A stretch of 64,000 bases of DNA from Clostridium amylolyticum (GCF_900142075.1 NZ_FQZO01000003.1:536523-600522); one strand, 5' to 3'; positions 24,168-33,078 are shown, numbered from the stretch's first letter. The notes: generated by a model from the sequence alone, not told the origin. Numbers and translations: made by a program.

Positions 24168-25517
24168 ATGGGAAGAATATTTGGAACCGATGGGGTAAGA
24201 GGTATTGCTAATACTGAATTAACTGCAGAACTTGCTTACTCACTAGGTAGAGCAGGAGCATATGTATTAACTGAAGGAACGCATAAGCCAAAAATATTGG
24301 TGGGTAAGGATACAAGAATTTCAGGAGATATGCTGGAATCAGCCTTGGTATCAGGAATACTTTCAGTAGGAGCTGAAGCTGTAACTTTAGGAGTAATACC
24401 CACACCAGCTATAGCACATCTAGTTAAAGAGTACGGAGCTGATGCGGGAGTAGTTATTTCTGCTTCTCATAACCCAGTGGAATTTAACGGAATTAAATTT
24501 TTTGACAATAAAGGATTAAAGCTTTCAGATGAATTAGAAGATGAAATCCAAAGAGTAATAGAAAGCGACTTTGAAGGGGTTCCTAGCCCTGTGGGTGCTG
24601 ATCTTGGAAGAAAGAGAGCAGAGTATTCTGCAGAGGATGATTACAAGGAATTTGCAAAGTCTACTATAGCAGCAGATCTTAAAGGATTAAAGGTTGCTTT
24701 AGACTGTGCCAATGGTGCCAGTTATAAGGTGGCTGTGGAAGCATTTAGAGAATTGGGAGCAGAGGTGGTTGTTATTAATGATAATCCAGATGGGGTTAAT
24801 ATTAATGAAAACTGTGGTTCCACTCACCCAGAAGAACTTATGGATTATGTGGTAAGAAAAAAATGTGACTTAGGTTTTGCTTTTGATGGAGATGCAGATA
24901 GATGTCTTGCAGTGGATGAAAAAGGAAATCTTATTAATGGAGACTTTATACTTTTAATATGCGCCAAGCATTTAAAAGAGATAGGTAGACTTAAAAATGA
25001 TACATTAGTTGTCACAGTAATGAGTAATTTGGGATTAGACATAGCAGCTGAAAAAGAGAAGATAAACAGGGTTAAGACCAAGGTCGGAGATAGATACGTA
25101 CTGGAAGAAATGCTTAAAAGTGGCTACAAGCTAGGTGGAGAGCAATCCGGTCACGTTATTTTCTTAGACTTTAATACCACTGGAGATGGATTAGTAACAG
25201 CTTTACAAGTATCCTCCATAGTAAAAAGAAAAGGGAAAGCACTTTCAGAACTGGCTTCCTGCATGAAAGAACTTCCACAGGTACTTGTTAATGCAAAAGT
25301 TCCAAATAGCCATAAAGATATTCATATTACTGATAGTGAAATAGCAGGAGAAATAAAAAGAATTGAAGAACTGCTTCATGGAGCAGGAAGAGTACTTATA
25401 AGACCTTCAGGTACAGAGCCTCTAGTTAGGGTTATGCTAGAAGGAGAAAACCAGCAAGAGATTGATAACCTTGCTCATAATCTTGCAAAAATGATAGAAG
25501 CGAAAGCACAAGCATAG
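24168..25517 (+). CDS. glmM: Phosphoglucosamine mutase
   Basis: Converts glucosamine-6-phosphate to glucosamine-1-phosphate for UDP-GlcNAc and cell wall synthesis. It has 449 residues, the normal length. The active-site phosphoserine is Ser100 in VISASHNP. The metal loop FDGDADR, the sugar-binding GEQSGH and the phosphate-binding RPSGTEPLVRVM near the C-terminus are present. An ATG at 24144 is in frame, but AGAGAGG upstream fits the ATG at 24168. The preceding enzyme of the pathway, glmS, is at 38043-39869. A terminator follows. Confidence 0.96.
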   Translation: MGRIFGTDGVRGIANTELTAELAYSLGRAGAYVLTEGTHKPKILVGKDTRISGDMLESALVSGILSVGAEAVTLGVIPTPAIAHLVKEYGADAGVVISASHNPVEFNGIKFFDNKGLKLSDELEDEIQRVIESDFEGVPSPVGADLGRKRAEYSAEDDYKEFAKSTIAADLKGLKVALDCANGASYKVAVEAFRELGAEVVVINDNPDGVNINENCGSTHPEELMDYVVRKKCDLGFAFDGDADRCLAVDEKGNLINGDFILLICAKHLKEIGRLKNDTLVVTVMSNLGLDIAAEKEKINRVKTKVGDRYVLEEMLKSGYKLGGEQSGHVIFLDFNTTGDGLVTALQVSSIVKRKGKALSELASCMKELPQVLVNAKVPNSHKDIHITDSEIAGEIKRIEELLHGAGRVLIRPSGTEPLVRVMLEGENQQEIDNLAHNLAKMIEAKAQA

Positions 25518-25592
25518 GATACGCTTAGCTAGAGAATATAAAAACTTAGCTATAGAATATAATAAAAATAAAGACGAGAAAACATAAAACAT

Positions 25593-25634
25593 ACAGAGAA
25601 TAGATAGAAACTTACTATCTTTCTCTGTTTTTTT
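25593..25634 (+). terminator. Terminator after glmM
   Basis: ACAGAGAA-TAGATAG pairs with CTATCT-TTCTCTGT, with one bulge, followed by seven Ts. Confidence 0.8.
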
Positions 25635-25769
25635 ATTATATATAGTGAATATGTAATTTGAATATGCAATATTTAATAGAAAGTATATAATTAGTGATAA
25701 CGATATAATATTTAATAAGTAAGACATAACAATTATGCACAATTTTTAATAATTAAGAGGTGAAATTAG

Positions 25770-26855
25770 ATGTTAACTTTACAGCAAAAAATATCCATGG
25801 CTTATAGGGAAATGGGTAGAGCAGTAATAAGAGTAAACGAAGAAGTTATGGAAGAAGCTAAGGAAAAATGCAAGGGAGTTTATACCTTTGGAGTAAAAAA
25901 TACTAACTCTATACCACAGGAGATATTTAATAAGCTAAGGAATAGTGAAAAATATCTCTTTTTAACCGTAGATAAAATGGCAGATATGGGCAGAAGTATA
26001 GATACTGATATATTGAACCCATTGACATATAGACCTATGACAGGCTCTAGCAGTGGAGGGCCAGTAAATATACTAAAAGGAATAAATGACTTTGCCATAG
26101 GAACTGATGGAGGCGGTTCTGTTTTAGCTCCAGCATTATCTTGTAATCTCCCTTCTATGATAGGGGCAGGTTTAGGACTTCTAACCACGGGCAGTGGAAA
26201 ATCCACAGATAATTTAAGTTTGGTGCCTAGCATAGGTGTGATAGCCAATAGATTGCACATAATGCTTAAGGTTATGGAAGAATTGTTAGATGATACTCTT
26301 GAAAGTGATGAAAAGAAAGTTATAACTGTTGTTATTCCAAAGAAAGGAGATGCTCAGTTACCTTTACAAGAGGATATGCATGAAAAGCTTATGAAGTATT
26401 ACTCAAAATTATCACAAAAAAGCTTTGATTTTAAAGAAATTAATATACAGGGAATGGATAATAGAAATACTTCTATGGACATAATTAAAAAGGCTTTTGA
26501 AGAAGAAAAAGCAGACCTTATACTTACCTATGAAGGCCCAATAGATGTGTTTGGTAATGGAGAAACAATACCTAGGATGTTCAAAGGAGAGGCAGGAAAG
26601 CTCATTAGTGAAAACAGTGGAAAATTCCTAGTTAAGTCTGCAAACATTGCTGGATTAACTGCCATAACCATACCTTCAGAGGAGCTTGCCTCAGGTTTCG
26701 TAATATGTGCTCCTAGTGGATTAGATTCTGCCAGAAAAGCAGTGAAGCTAGCTAAAGCCTTAGAGGAAATAATTAAGCTTCCAGAGGCGTTTGTAAGATA
26801 CTACATAGATAAGTGCAAGTACGTGGAAGAATTTAATTGGGATATAAATAAATAG
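25770..26855 (+). CDS. Amidase-signature domain protein, shortened and divergent
   Basis: A 361-residue protein with a recognisable amidase-signature core. MTGSSSGGPVNI holds the cis-Ser-type Gly/Ser stretch and FAIGTDGGGSVLAPA matches the DTGGS nucleophile region, but Gly replaces the usual residue before GGS. A Lys in FGVKNTNS could be the third catalytic residue. Families such as GatA run to ~480 residues, so about 120 are missing. No gatB or gatC is nearby, so it is not the tRNA amidotransferase subunit. Activity is uncertain. It is a monocistronic gene with its own terminator. Confidence 0.65.
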   Translation: MLTLQQKISMAYREMGRAVIRVNEEVMEEAKEKCKGVYTFGVKNTNSIPQEIFNKLRNSEKYLFLTVDKMADMGRSIDTDILNPLTYRPMTGSSSGGPVNILKGINDFAIGTDGGGSVLAPALSCNLPSMIGAGLGLLTTGSGKSTDNLSLVPSIGVIANRLHIMLKVMEELLDDTLESDEKKVITVVIPKKGDAQLPLQEDMHEKLMKYYSKLSQKSFDFKEINIQGMDNRNTSMDIIKKAFEEEKADLILTYEGPIDVFGNGETIPRMFKGEAGKLISENSGKFLVKSANIAGLTAITIPSEELASGFVICAPSGLDSARKAVKLAKALEEIIKLPEAFVRYYIDKCKYVEEFNWDINK

Positions 26856-26870
26856 TATTTACTTGATTAT

Positions 26871-26914
26871 GCTGTGATTGAAAGTTACATAAGTACTTCC
26901 AATCACAGCTTTTA
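26871..26914 (+). terminator. Terminator after the amidase-like gene
   Basis: GCTGTGATTG and CAATCACAGC form a perfect 10-bp stem with a long loop, followed by TTTT. Confidence 0.75.
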
Positions 26915-26927
26915 TATTAGCAATTTA

Positions 26928-27050
26928 TTATGCTCATATATGAAATATTTTGATTAAGTATGCTCGAAGTATGTTGACAAGGTTTTCAAATGAGCATAAA
27001 ATATAATTAACCATAGTAAATAATCATAATAAAGCATAAACGAGCATAAA
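26928..27050 (+). promoter_or_regulatory. fru operon promoter with five DeoR-type operator half sites
   Basis: Promoter: TTGACA (26974-26979), 17-bp spacer, TAAAAT (26997-27002). Five copies of a GAGCATAA-like sequence surround it: reverse at 26928-26935 and 26959-26965, forward at 26992-27000 (overlapping the -10), 27032-27040 (AAGCATAAA) and 27042-27050. This matches the tandem, non-palindromic sites bound by DeoR/FruR-type repressors. The first gene downstream is fruR, so autoregulation is likely. Confidence 0.75.
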
Positions 27051-27119
27051 AATCCTTTGGCGATAATAAAATAGAAGTATATACACAAAATAACAAAATA
27101 CTAAGTGAGTGTGATAGAT

Positions 27120-27878
27120 ATGTTTGCAGAAGAAAGACAAAATAATATTGCAAAATTGTTAAAAGATAAAAGCAGTATCAGGGTAAACGAACTTTCTGAA
27201 ATATTTAATGTTTCCGAGTCTACTATAAGAAGAGACCTTCAGGAGATGGAAGAAAGAAATTTGCTTATGAGAACCCACGGAGGAGCAGTGGGGGTAAATA
27301 GAACTAATTTTGAGCCTAACTTTATAGACAAGAAAAATGAAAGAGAAGCTGATAAAGTTCATATAGCTGAAATAGCTGCCACCATGATAGAAGATGGAGA
27401 TACTATAATTCTTGATTCAGGTACTACCACTTTAGAAATTGCAAAAAGGATAAAAGCAAAGTCGTTAACGGTAATTACAAACTCCATAGATATTGCAGCG
27501 GAGCTATCATTAAAAGAAGGTGTAGAAACCATAGTAGCTGGAGGAAGTTTAAGGGTAAGCACCAGAGCCATGGTAGGACATATAGCGGAAAATACCTTCA
27601 GAAACTTTAGAGTGGATAAGGCTTTTATAGGAACTAACGGAATTTCCATAGAAGAGGGTATAACCACCCCTAATATGGTAGAAGCTCAAACAAAAAAAGC
27701 TATGATAAATTGCGCAAGAAAAGTAATTGTAGTAGCGGATAGCAGCAAATTTACCAATGTAAGCTTTGCGGTAATATGCCCTGTAAAGGCTGTAACTTCA
27801 ATTATTACCAGTGAAGACATAGATAAAACTATAATAAAATCCTTTGAAGAAATTGGAGTAGACATAATTACAAAATAA
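27120..27878 (+). CDS. fruR: DeoR-family repressor of the fructose operon
   Basis: A 252-residue DeoR/GlpR regulator: N-terminal helix-turn-helix (SIRVNELSEIFNVSESTIRR, ~20-40) and a C-terminal sugar-phosphate sensing domain (DTIILDSGTTTLEIAKRI, GGSLRVSTRAMVG, KAFIGTNGISIEEG). It should respond to fructose-1-phosphate. The ATG at 27120 fits the usual FAEERQNNIAKLL start better than the GTG at 27105. It is the first gene of fruR-fruK-IIA-IIBC and lies behind the repeated GAGCATAAA sites. Confidence 0.92.
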   Translation: MFAEERQNNIAKLLKDKSSIRVNELSEIFNVSESTIRRDLQEMEERNLLMRTHGGAVGVNRTNFEPNFIDKKNEREADKVHIAEIAATMIEDGDTIILDSGTTTLEIAKRIKAKSLTVITNSIDIAAELSLKEGVETIVAGGSLRVSTRAMVGHIAENTFRNFRVDKAFIGTNGISIEEGITTPNMVEAQTKKAMINCARKVIVVADSSKFTNVSFAVICPVKAVTSIITSEDIDKTIIKSFEEIGVDIITK

Positions 27879-27902
27879 CCTAAAGAAAAGGTGGTGATTA
27901 TA

Positions 27903-28841
27903 GTGGTAATAACTGTAACATTAAACCCTGCCATGGATAAAACCTTAATGGTAGATAATTTTAAAGTAGGTGCAGTAAATAGAGCAAATATAAGCAGATA
28001 TGATATTGGCGGTAAAGGAATAAATGTATCAAAAGTGCTGAAGGAGTTTGGTGTTGATTCTTTATGTTTAGGATTTTTAGGAGGCATATGGGAACAGAGA
28101 TTTAAAGACACCCTAGATAAAAGAAATATAAAACATGATTTTATTTCTATAAAAGGAGACACCAGGACAAACACTAAGATAGTGGATATAAACAATAATG
28201 TATTTACAGATATAAACGAGCCTGGGCCAGAAATAGCTACAGAAGAATTGGAGCTTTTTATAGAAAAGTTTAATCATAGGTGCAAGGTAGAAGATATAGT
28301 TGTGTTATCTGGAGGAGCTGCTCCAGGCATCCCTAAGGATATTTATAAGACCTTAATAGATATAGCTAAGAAAAAAGGTACCTTATGTATACTAGATGCG
28401 GATGGGGAATTGCTTAAATATGGTTTGGAAGCTAAACCACATATTATAAAGCCCAATGAACATGAGCTAAGCAAGATGCTGTGCCAGGAAATAACCACCA
28501 AAGATCAGGTGATTCAGGCAGGAAAAAAGCTACAAAGCTCAGGAATTTCAAAAGTCCTTGTATCCCTAGGAGAAAAGGGATCCATATTAACAGCACCAGA
28601 GGGAGTTTATGAAGCAGAAGGCTTGAAGGTTAAGGTTAAAAGCACTGTGGGGGCAGGGGATTCCATGGTGGCAGCTTTAATATATGCCCATTTAAAAGGC
28701 TTTACTCCTGAAGATACCTTGGCCTTTGCTCAAGCCACAGCTACAGCAACGGTGATGATGGAAGGGACAGAAGCCTGTTCGCTAAATCACGTAATGGAAA
28801 TGGTGGAAATGTCCAAAGAAAAAGTAAAGGAGTTGAAATAA
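27903..28841 (+). CDS. fruK: 1-Phosphofructokinase
   Basis: PfkB-family kinase of ~312 residues. It phosphorylates fructose-1-phosphate from the PTS to fructose-1,6-bisphosphate. It begins ITVTLNPAMDKTLMVDNFKVG. Substrate and fold marks include GGKGINVSKVLKEFG, HIIKPNEHELSKML and the C-terminal KVKSTVGAGDSMVAALI with the catalytic Asp in GAGDS. AAGGTGG at 27888-27894 fits the GTG at 27903 rather than the upstream in-frame GTG codons. It is contiguous with the IIA gene (ATG directly follows the stop). Confidence 0.94.
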   Translation: MVITVTLNPAMDKTLMVDNFKVGAVNRANISRYDIGGKGINVSKVLKEFGVDSLCLGFLGGIWEQRFKDTLDKRNIKHDFISIKGDTRTNTKIVDINNNVFTDINEPGPEIATEELELFIEKFNHRCKVEDIVVLSGGAAPGIPKDIYKTLIDIAKKKGTLCILDADGELLKYGLEAKPHIIKPNEHELSKMLCQEITTKDQVIQAGKKLQSSGISKVLVSLGEKGSILTAPEGVYEAEGLKVKVKSTVGAGDSMVAALIYAHLKGFTPEDTLAFAQATATATVMMEGTEACSLNHVMEMVEMSKEKVKELK

Positions 28842-29282
28842 ATGGCTGCAAAAGAGATGTTTTCAAAAGAAAGAGTTAAATTTAATTTAGAAGCCACTAC
28901 AAAAGAAGAGGTAATAGATGAATTAATAGATATTTTATATAAAGACGGAAAGCTTAAGGACGAAGAAGAGTTTAAAAAGGCTGTATTAAAGAGAGAAGAG
29001 GAATTTTCCACAGGAATAGGCATGGGAATTGCAATACCTCATGGTAAAAGTGGTGCGGTAATATCACCCTGTATAGCTTTTGGAAGTAGTGAAAAGGGGA
29101 TAGACTATGAGTCTATGGATGACAAACCAGCACATCTATTCTTTTTAATAGCGGTGCCAGAGGAATCCAGCGACTTGCATTTAAGAGCTTTAAGTGAAAT
29201 TTCAAGAAAGCTTATGCATGAAGATGTAAGAAAAAAATTATTAAATAGCAAAACCTTTGAAGAATTTATAGAGGTTTTCTAA
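28842..29282 (+). CDS. fruA: PTS fructose EIIA component
   Basis: A 146-residue soluble PTS EIIA of the fructose/mannitol family. The phosphorylation site is His67 in GIAIPHGKS. It receives phosphate from HPr and passes it to Cys9 of EIIB. Many relatives have IIABC fused in one chain; here the IIA is separate and the IIBC follows 21 bp later, so the three functions are split two ways. Confidence 0.9.
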   Translation: MAAKEMFSKERVKFNLEATTKEEVIDELIDILYKDGKLKDEEEFKKAVLKREEEFSTGIGMGIAIPHGKSGAVISPCIAFGSSEKGIDYESMDDKPAHLFFLIAVPEESSDLHLRALSEISRKLMHEDVRKKLLNSKTFEEFIEVF

Positions 29283-29303
29283 ATAAAAAAGGAGGAATTA
29301 TTC

Positions 29304-30671
29304 ATGAAATTATTAGCTGTTACTTCATGTCCTACTGGAATAGCCCATACCTACATGGCCGCAGAAGCTCTAGAGATGGCTGCAAAAGAAATGGGTCATG
29401 ACATAAAAGTGGAGACCCAAGGTTCTGTGGGAGCGGAAAATGTTATAACCCCCGAGGATATAAAAGGAACTTTTGCAGTAATACTAGCCTGTGACACAAA
29501 TGTAGATAAGAGTAGATTTGCTGGACTTCCTATAGTAGAAGCATCAGTTAAGGATGCTATCAAAGATGCAAAGGGACTTATAGAGAAAGCTTTAACCACA
29601 GAAAAAAAGGTTCCTTTAAATGAACAAGTTAAGAACATTAAAGAAAAAGATAAAGAAGAAAGACAAGGCATATACAAGCACTTAATGACCGGTGTTTCCT
29701 TTATGATCCCATTTGTAGTGGCAGGAGGACTTTTAATAGCCTTTTCCTTTGCTTTTGGTATCAAAGCCTTTGAGAAGCAAGGTTCACTTCCAGCTGCACT
29801 TTTCACCATTGGTGCAGAAGGTGCCTTTAGTTTCATGGTACCTATTCTAGCAGGCTATATAGCTTATTCTATAGCTGACAGGCCAGGTCTTGTACCAGGT
29901 ATGGTGGGAGGATTCCTTGCAAATAAGCTGGGAGCAGGATTCTTAGGAGGACTTTTAGCAGGTTTCCTAGCAGGATACACAGTTTATTACCTAAGAAAAT
30001 ATATAAAACTCCCAAAATCCATGGAAGGACTTATGCCAGTTCTTATATTACCAGTACTATCCACATTAATAGTAGGACTTATAATGATTTATGTATTAGG
30101 TACTCCTATAAAGGCTATAAATGATGGTTTAACTTCTTGGCTTAAGGGCTTAAGCGGAACCAACGCAGTACTTTTAGGAGCTATCATTGGACTTATGATG
30201 GCTTTTGACATGGGAGGCCCGGTAAATAAAGCTGCTTACACCTTTGGAGCAGCAACCATTGCAGCAGGACAACCCTCTGCTATCATGGCGGCAGTAATGG
30301 CTGCAGGAATGGTGCCACCACTAGGCATAGCCTTAGCCACAGTAACAGCAAAGAACAAATTTACCCCACAAGAAAGAGAAGCTGGAAAAGCAGCTTGGGC
30401 TCTAGGAATATCCTTCATCACAGAAGGTGCCATACCATTTGCAGCAGCAGACCCTCTAAGGGTTATACCTTCCATAATGGTAGGTTCAGCAGTAACAGGA
30501 GCTCTCTCCATGTTGTTTAAATGTACCCTAGCAGTACCTCACGGTGGTATATTCGTTCTTCCTATTCCTAATGCCGTAGGTAATCTGTTTATGTATATAG
30601 TATCAATAGTAATTGGAACAGTGGTAACAGGCTTTATGCTAGGAGCGTTGAAAAAGCCTGTAAATGAATAA
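29304..30671 (+). CDS. fruA: PTS fructose EIIBC component
   Basis: A 455-residue membrane permease. Residues 1-100 are the IIB domain with the phospho-Cys in VTSCPTGIAHTYMAAEAL. The EIIC domain follows after a charged linker (~115-125), with about nine transmembrane segments and the IPFVVAGGLLIAFSFAFG and MAFDMGGPVNKAA signatures of the fructose family. AAAGGAGG before the ATG is ideal. It is the last gene of the fru operon. Confidence 0.93.
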   Translation: MKLLAVTSCPTGIAHTYMAAEALEMAAKEMGHDIKVETQGSVGAENVITPEDIKGTFAVILACDTNVDKSRFAGLPIVEASVKDAIKDAKGLIEKALTTEKKVPLNEQVKNIKEKDKEERQGIYKHLMTGVSFMIPFVVAGGLLIAFSFAFGIKAFEKQGSLPAALFTIGAEGAFSFMVPILAGYIAYSIADRPGLVPGMVGGFLANKLGAGFLGGLLAGFLAGYTVYYLRKYIKLPKSMEGLMPVLILPVLSTLIVGLIMIYVLGTPIKAINDGLTSWLKGLSGTNAVLLGAIIGLMMAFDMGGPVNKAAYTFGAATIAAGQPSAIMAAVMAAGMVPPLGIALATVTAKNKFTPQEREAGKAAWALGISFITEGAIPFAAADPLRVIPSIMVGSAVTGALSMLFKCTLAVPHGGIFVLPIPNAVGNLFMYIVSIVIGTVVTGFMLGALKKPVNE

Positions 30672-30740
30672 TTAAGAATTTAGAATTTAAAATTTAAAAT
30701 TTAAAAATGAAGGAGGAAACCCGAAGAGTTTCTAGGGAAG
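30668..30740. repeat. Dispersed intergenic repeat, copy e
   Basis: AATTTAGAATTTAAAATTT tracts are followed by AATGAAGGAGGAAACCCGA and GAGTTTCTAGG. It is near identical to the 10983-11062 copy and, like it, abuts an operon stop codon and a terminator. Confidence 0.6.
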
Positions 30741-30750
30741 TATGACAAAA

Positions 30751-30783
30751 GAAAGAAGCTTCAGATGAAGCTTCTTTCTTTTC
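30751..30783 (+). terminator. Terminator of the fru operon
   Basis: GAAAGAAGCTTCA and TGAAGCTTCTTTC form a perfect 13-bp stem with a 2-nt centre, followed by Ts. Confidence 0.85.
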
Positions 30784-30821
30784 GGAGATAAAAGTATTGA
30801 TAATGTTTTTTTATTTTTGTC

Positions 30822-30875
30822 TTGAAAAATGAATTTTTATGAGTTATGATTTATATAGAAAACCTTTTCTATATA
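30822..30875 (+). promoter_or_regulatory. galR promoter and operator
   Basis: Promoter TTGAAA (30822-30827), 17 bp, TATGAT (30845-30850). Just downstream TATATAGAAAA and TTTTCTATATA form an exact inverted repeat (30852-30875) centred on CC. It would cover the transcription start. The same palindrome recurs before galE at 32019-32038, so it is probably the GalR operator. Confidence 0.78.
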
Positions 30876-30958
30876 ATATAAAAGTTAAGGTGAATCTATA
30901 ATAATATAGTGAAAAAATATTTAATTATATAATACTAGATTAAACAGTAGTATTAGGG

Positions 30959-31978
30959 GTGATAAACATAGTTACAATAAATGAGGTAGCCAAAGAAGCA
31001 GGAGTTTCTATTACCACGGTTTCTAGGGTTTTGAATAATAACTATCCAGTAAAAGAAGAAACTAGAAAAAGGGTAGAAGAGGTTATAAAAAAACTTAATT
31101 TTAAACCTAATCAGATGGCAAGAGGTCTTATTACTAAAAAAAGTTCCATTATAGGAATACTTGTACCAAGTATAACCAACTGGTTTTTCTCTAGCACCGT
31201 AGAGGATATGGAAAGAGAATTGAAGCCTAAAGGATACCACATCCATCTGTCTACCACTGGTGGAGATGCTTCTGAAGAAAGGGCTTATATAAAAGAGCTA
31301 GAGGGTAGATGTGTGGATGGCATAATAGTCATGGACCCTAATTACGAGAATATAGTTAATGGATTTTATGAAGAAATAAGCAGCAGGATTCCTTTAATAA
31401 TTACAAATTCTTATAATCCTGAAGTTAAAAATAATTGCAGCTTTATATCTTACGATGAAAGTAATGGCATGAGTAAGGCTGTGGAGAGGCTTAGAATGCA
31501 AGGTAAGGAAAAAATTGCATTACTAAGAGGTAAAGTATCTCAATCCTTTGATATAAGGGAAAAGCTATATTTAGCTCTTGTGAAAAGTGAAAAGCTTAAA
31601 TATAAAAATATTATTACAGTAGAAAATGGAAATAGCCTGGGTGTAATAAAGGGAATTAAAAGCATGATACATAAGCTTTATAAGGATAAGGATAATTTTC
31701 CAGATGGCATTATTGCTTGTAATGACCTTATGGCTGCAGGACTTATATCCTCTCTTAAAGAATTGGGGTTAAGCATCCCAGAGGATGTGTCTGTCATAGG
31801 ATATGATAATACTCCTCTCTGCGATATAACTTCACCCAGCATCACCACTGTAGATCTCAGCATTGAGCACTTGGGAAAGAGAGCGGTAACTGAGCTTATG
31901 GATCTTATAGAAAATGGATTAAACATCAGAAAAAATATTATACTAGATACCAGGCTTATCACCAGAGAAAGCTGTTAA
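30959..31978 (+). CDS. galR: LacI-family repressor of galactose genes
   Basis: A LacI/GalR-family regulator of ~340 residues. HTH: INEVAKEAGVSITTVSRVLN; hinge helix FKPNQMARGL; then the periplasmic-binding-like sensor domain (IIGILVPSITNWFFS, MAAGLISSLKELGLSIPEDV, GYDNTPLCDITSPSITTVDLS). The start codon is unclear: the only conventional in-frame start is GTG at 30959, which overlaps its own Shine-Dalgarno AGGGGTGAT. It is transcribed just ahead of galE-galT-galK and has matching operators at both promoters, so control of the gal operon is a strong inference. Confidence 0.87.
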   Translation: MINIVTINEVAKEAGVSITTVSRVLNNNYPVKEETRKRVEEVIKKLNFKPNQMARGLITKKSSIIGILVPSITNWFFSSTVEDMERELKPKGYHIHLSTTGGDASEERAYIKELEGRCVDGIIVMDPNYENIVNGFYEEISSRIPLIITNSYNPEVKNNCSFISYDESNGMSKAVERLRMQGKEKIALLRGKVSQSFDIREKLYLALVKSEKLKYKNIITVENGNSLGVIKGIKSMIHKLYKDKDNFPDGIIACNDLMAAGLISSLKELGLSIPEDVSVIGYDNTPLCDITSPSITTVDLSIEHLGKRAVTELMDLIENGLNIRKNIILDTRLITRESC

Positions 31979-31989
31979 TTAGTAAGAAT

Positions 31990-32012
31990 AGAGGCAATCT
32001 GCCTCTGTTTTA
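31990..32012 (+). terminator. Terminator after galR
   Basis: AGAGGCA and TGCCTCT form a 7-bp stem around ATC, followed by GTTTTAAAA. Confidence 0.6.
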
Positions 32013-32018
32013 AAAGCT

Positions 32019-32038
32019 TATAGAAAGCCTTTTCTATA
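32019..32038 (+). promoter_or_regulatory. Second GalR operator, upstream of galE
   Basis: TATAGAAAGCCTTTTCTATA is a near-perfect palindrome and matches the galR operator (30852-30875) at all but one base. It is 54 bp before galE. Confidence 0.75.
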
Positions 32039-32091
32039 ACTGTTTATAAGTAAGTAAAACTTTAAAATATATTATGAAGGAGGAATGTAAA

Positions 32092-33078
32092 ATGGCAGTA
32101 TTAGTATGTGGAGGAGCAGGATATATAGGTAGTCATGCTGTAGCTGTACTTGCTGAAAAAGGTGAAGAGGTAGTAGTTATAGACAATTTAGCTACGGGAC
32201 ATAAAGATGCGGTTAAAGGTGGAAAGCTTTATGTAGGTGATCTAAGAGATAAGGATTTTGTTAGAAATGTATTTGATGAAAATAATATTGAAGCAGTTAT
32301 ACATTTTGCAGCCTTTTCCTTAGTGGGAGAAAGCATGGTAGAACCCTTTAAATATTACAACAACAATTTATATGGAACCCTATGCCTTTTAGAAGTTATG
32401 AAAGAAAAAGGTGTGAATAAAATAGTGTTCTCATCCACAGCTGCAACTTATGGAGAGCCAGAAAGAGTACCCATTGAAGAAGATGATTATAAAGAACCTA
32501 CCAATACTTATGGAGAAACAAAGCTGGCAGTGGAAAAGCTTCTTAAATGGGCAGATAAAGCCTATGGCATTAAGCATGTGATTTTAAGATACTTTAATGT
32601 GGCAGGAGCTCATCCACAAGGATATATAGGAGAAGATCATAAGACAGAAACCCACCTTATTCCTATAATTTTACAAGTGGCCTTAGGAAAAAGAGACAAG
32701 ATTATGGTATATGGAGAAGATTATCCAACTAGAGATGGAAGCTGTATAAGAGACTATATTCATGTTATAGACTTAGTGGAAGCTCACCTACTAGCCTTAG
32801 ATAAGTTAAGAAAGGGAGAAGATAGCAGCGTTTATAATCTAGGAAATGGAGAAGGCTTTACAGTAAAAGAAGTAATTGAAGCTGCAAGAAAAGTAACTGG
32901 ACACGCTATACCAGCAGAAGTAGCAGAAAGAAGAGCGGGAGATCCAGCGGTATTAATAGCTTCTTCTAACAAGATAATAAAAGAGCTTAATTGGGAGGTT
33001 AAGTATCCAGACTTAGAATCTATCATTGAAACAGCCTGGAACTGGCATAAAAATAACCCAAAGGGATTTAATGATTAA
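32092..33078 (+). CDS. galE: UDP-glucose 4-epimerase
   Basis: A 328-residue short-chain dehydrogenase/reductase. NAD-binding motif GGAGYIGSHAV near the N-terminus; substrate-binding and catalytic region SSTAATYGEP (Ser) and NTYGETKLAVE (YxxxK). It interconverts UDP-galactose and UDP-glucose in the Leloir pathway. AGGAGGAA at 32078-32085 fits the ATG at 32092 and not the in-frame ATG at 32074. It is the first gene of galE-galT-galK-galM-like. Confidence 0.96.
   Translation: MAVLVCGGAGYIGSHAVAVLAEKGEEVVVIDNLATGHKDAVKGGKLYVGDLRDKDFVRNVFDENNIEAVIHFAAFSLVGESMVEPFKYYNNNLYGTLCLLEVMKEKGVNKIVFSSTAATYGEPERVPIEEDDYKEPTNTYGETKLAVEKLLKWADKAYGIKHVILRYFNVAGAHPQGYIGEDHKTETHLIPIILQVALGKRDKIMVYGEDYPTRDGSCIRDYIHVIDLVEAHLLALDKLRKGEDSSVYNLGNGEGFTVKEVIEAARKVTGHAIPAEVAERRAGDPAVLIASSNKIIKELNWEVKYPDLESIIETAWNWHKNNPKGFND

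Noticed and set aside
29396..30511. Minus-strand frames within the fructose EIIBC gene
   Set aside because: Shadows of a strong gene, with no ribosome-binding sites. Similar Ala/Pro-rich translations occur opposite many coding regions here.
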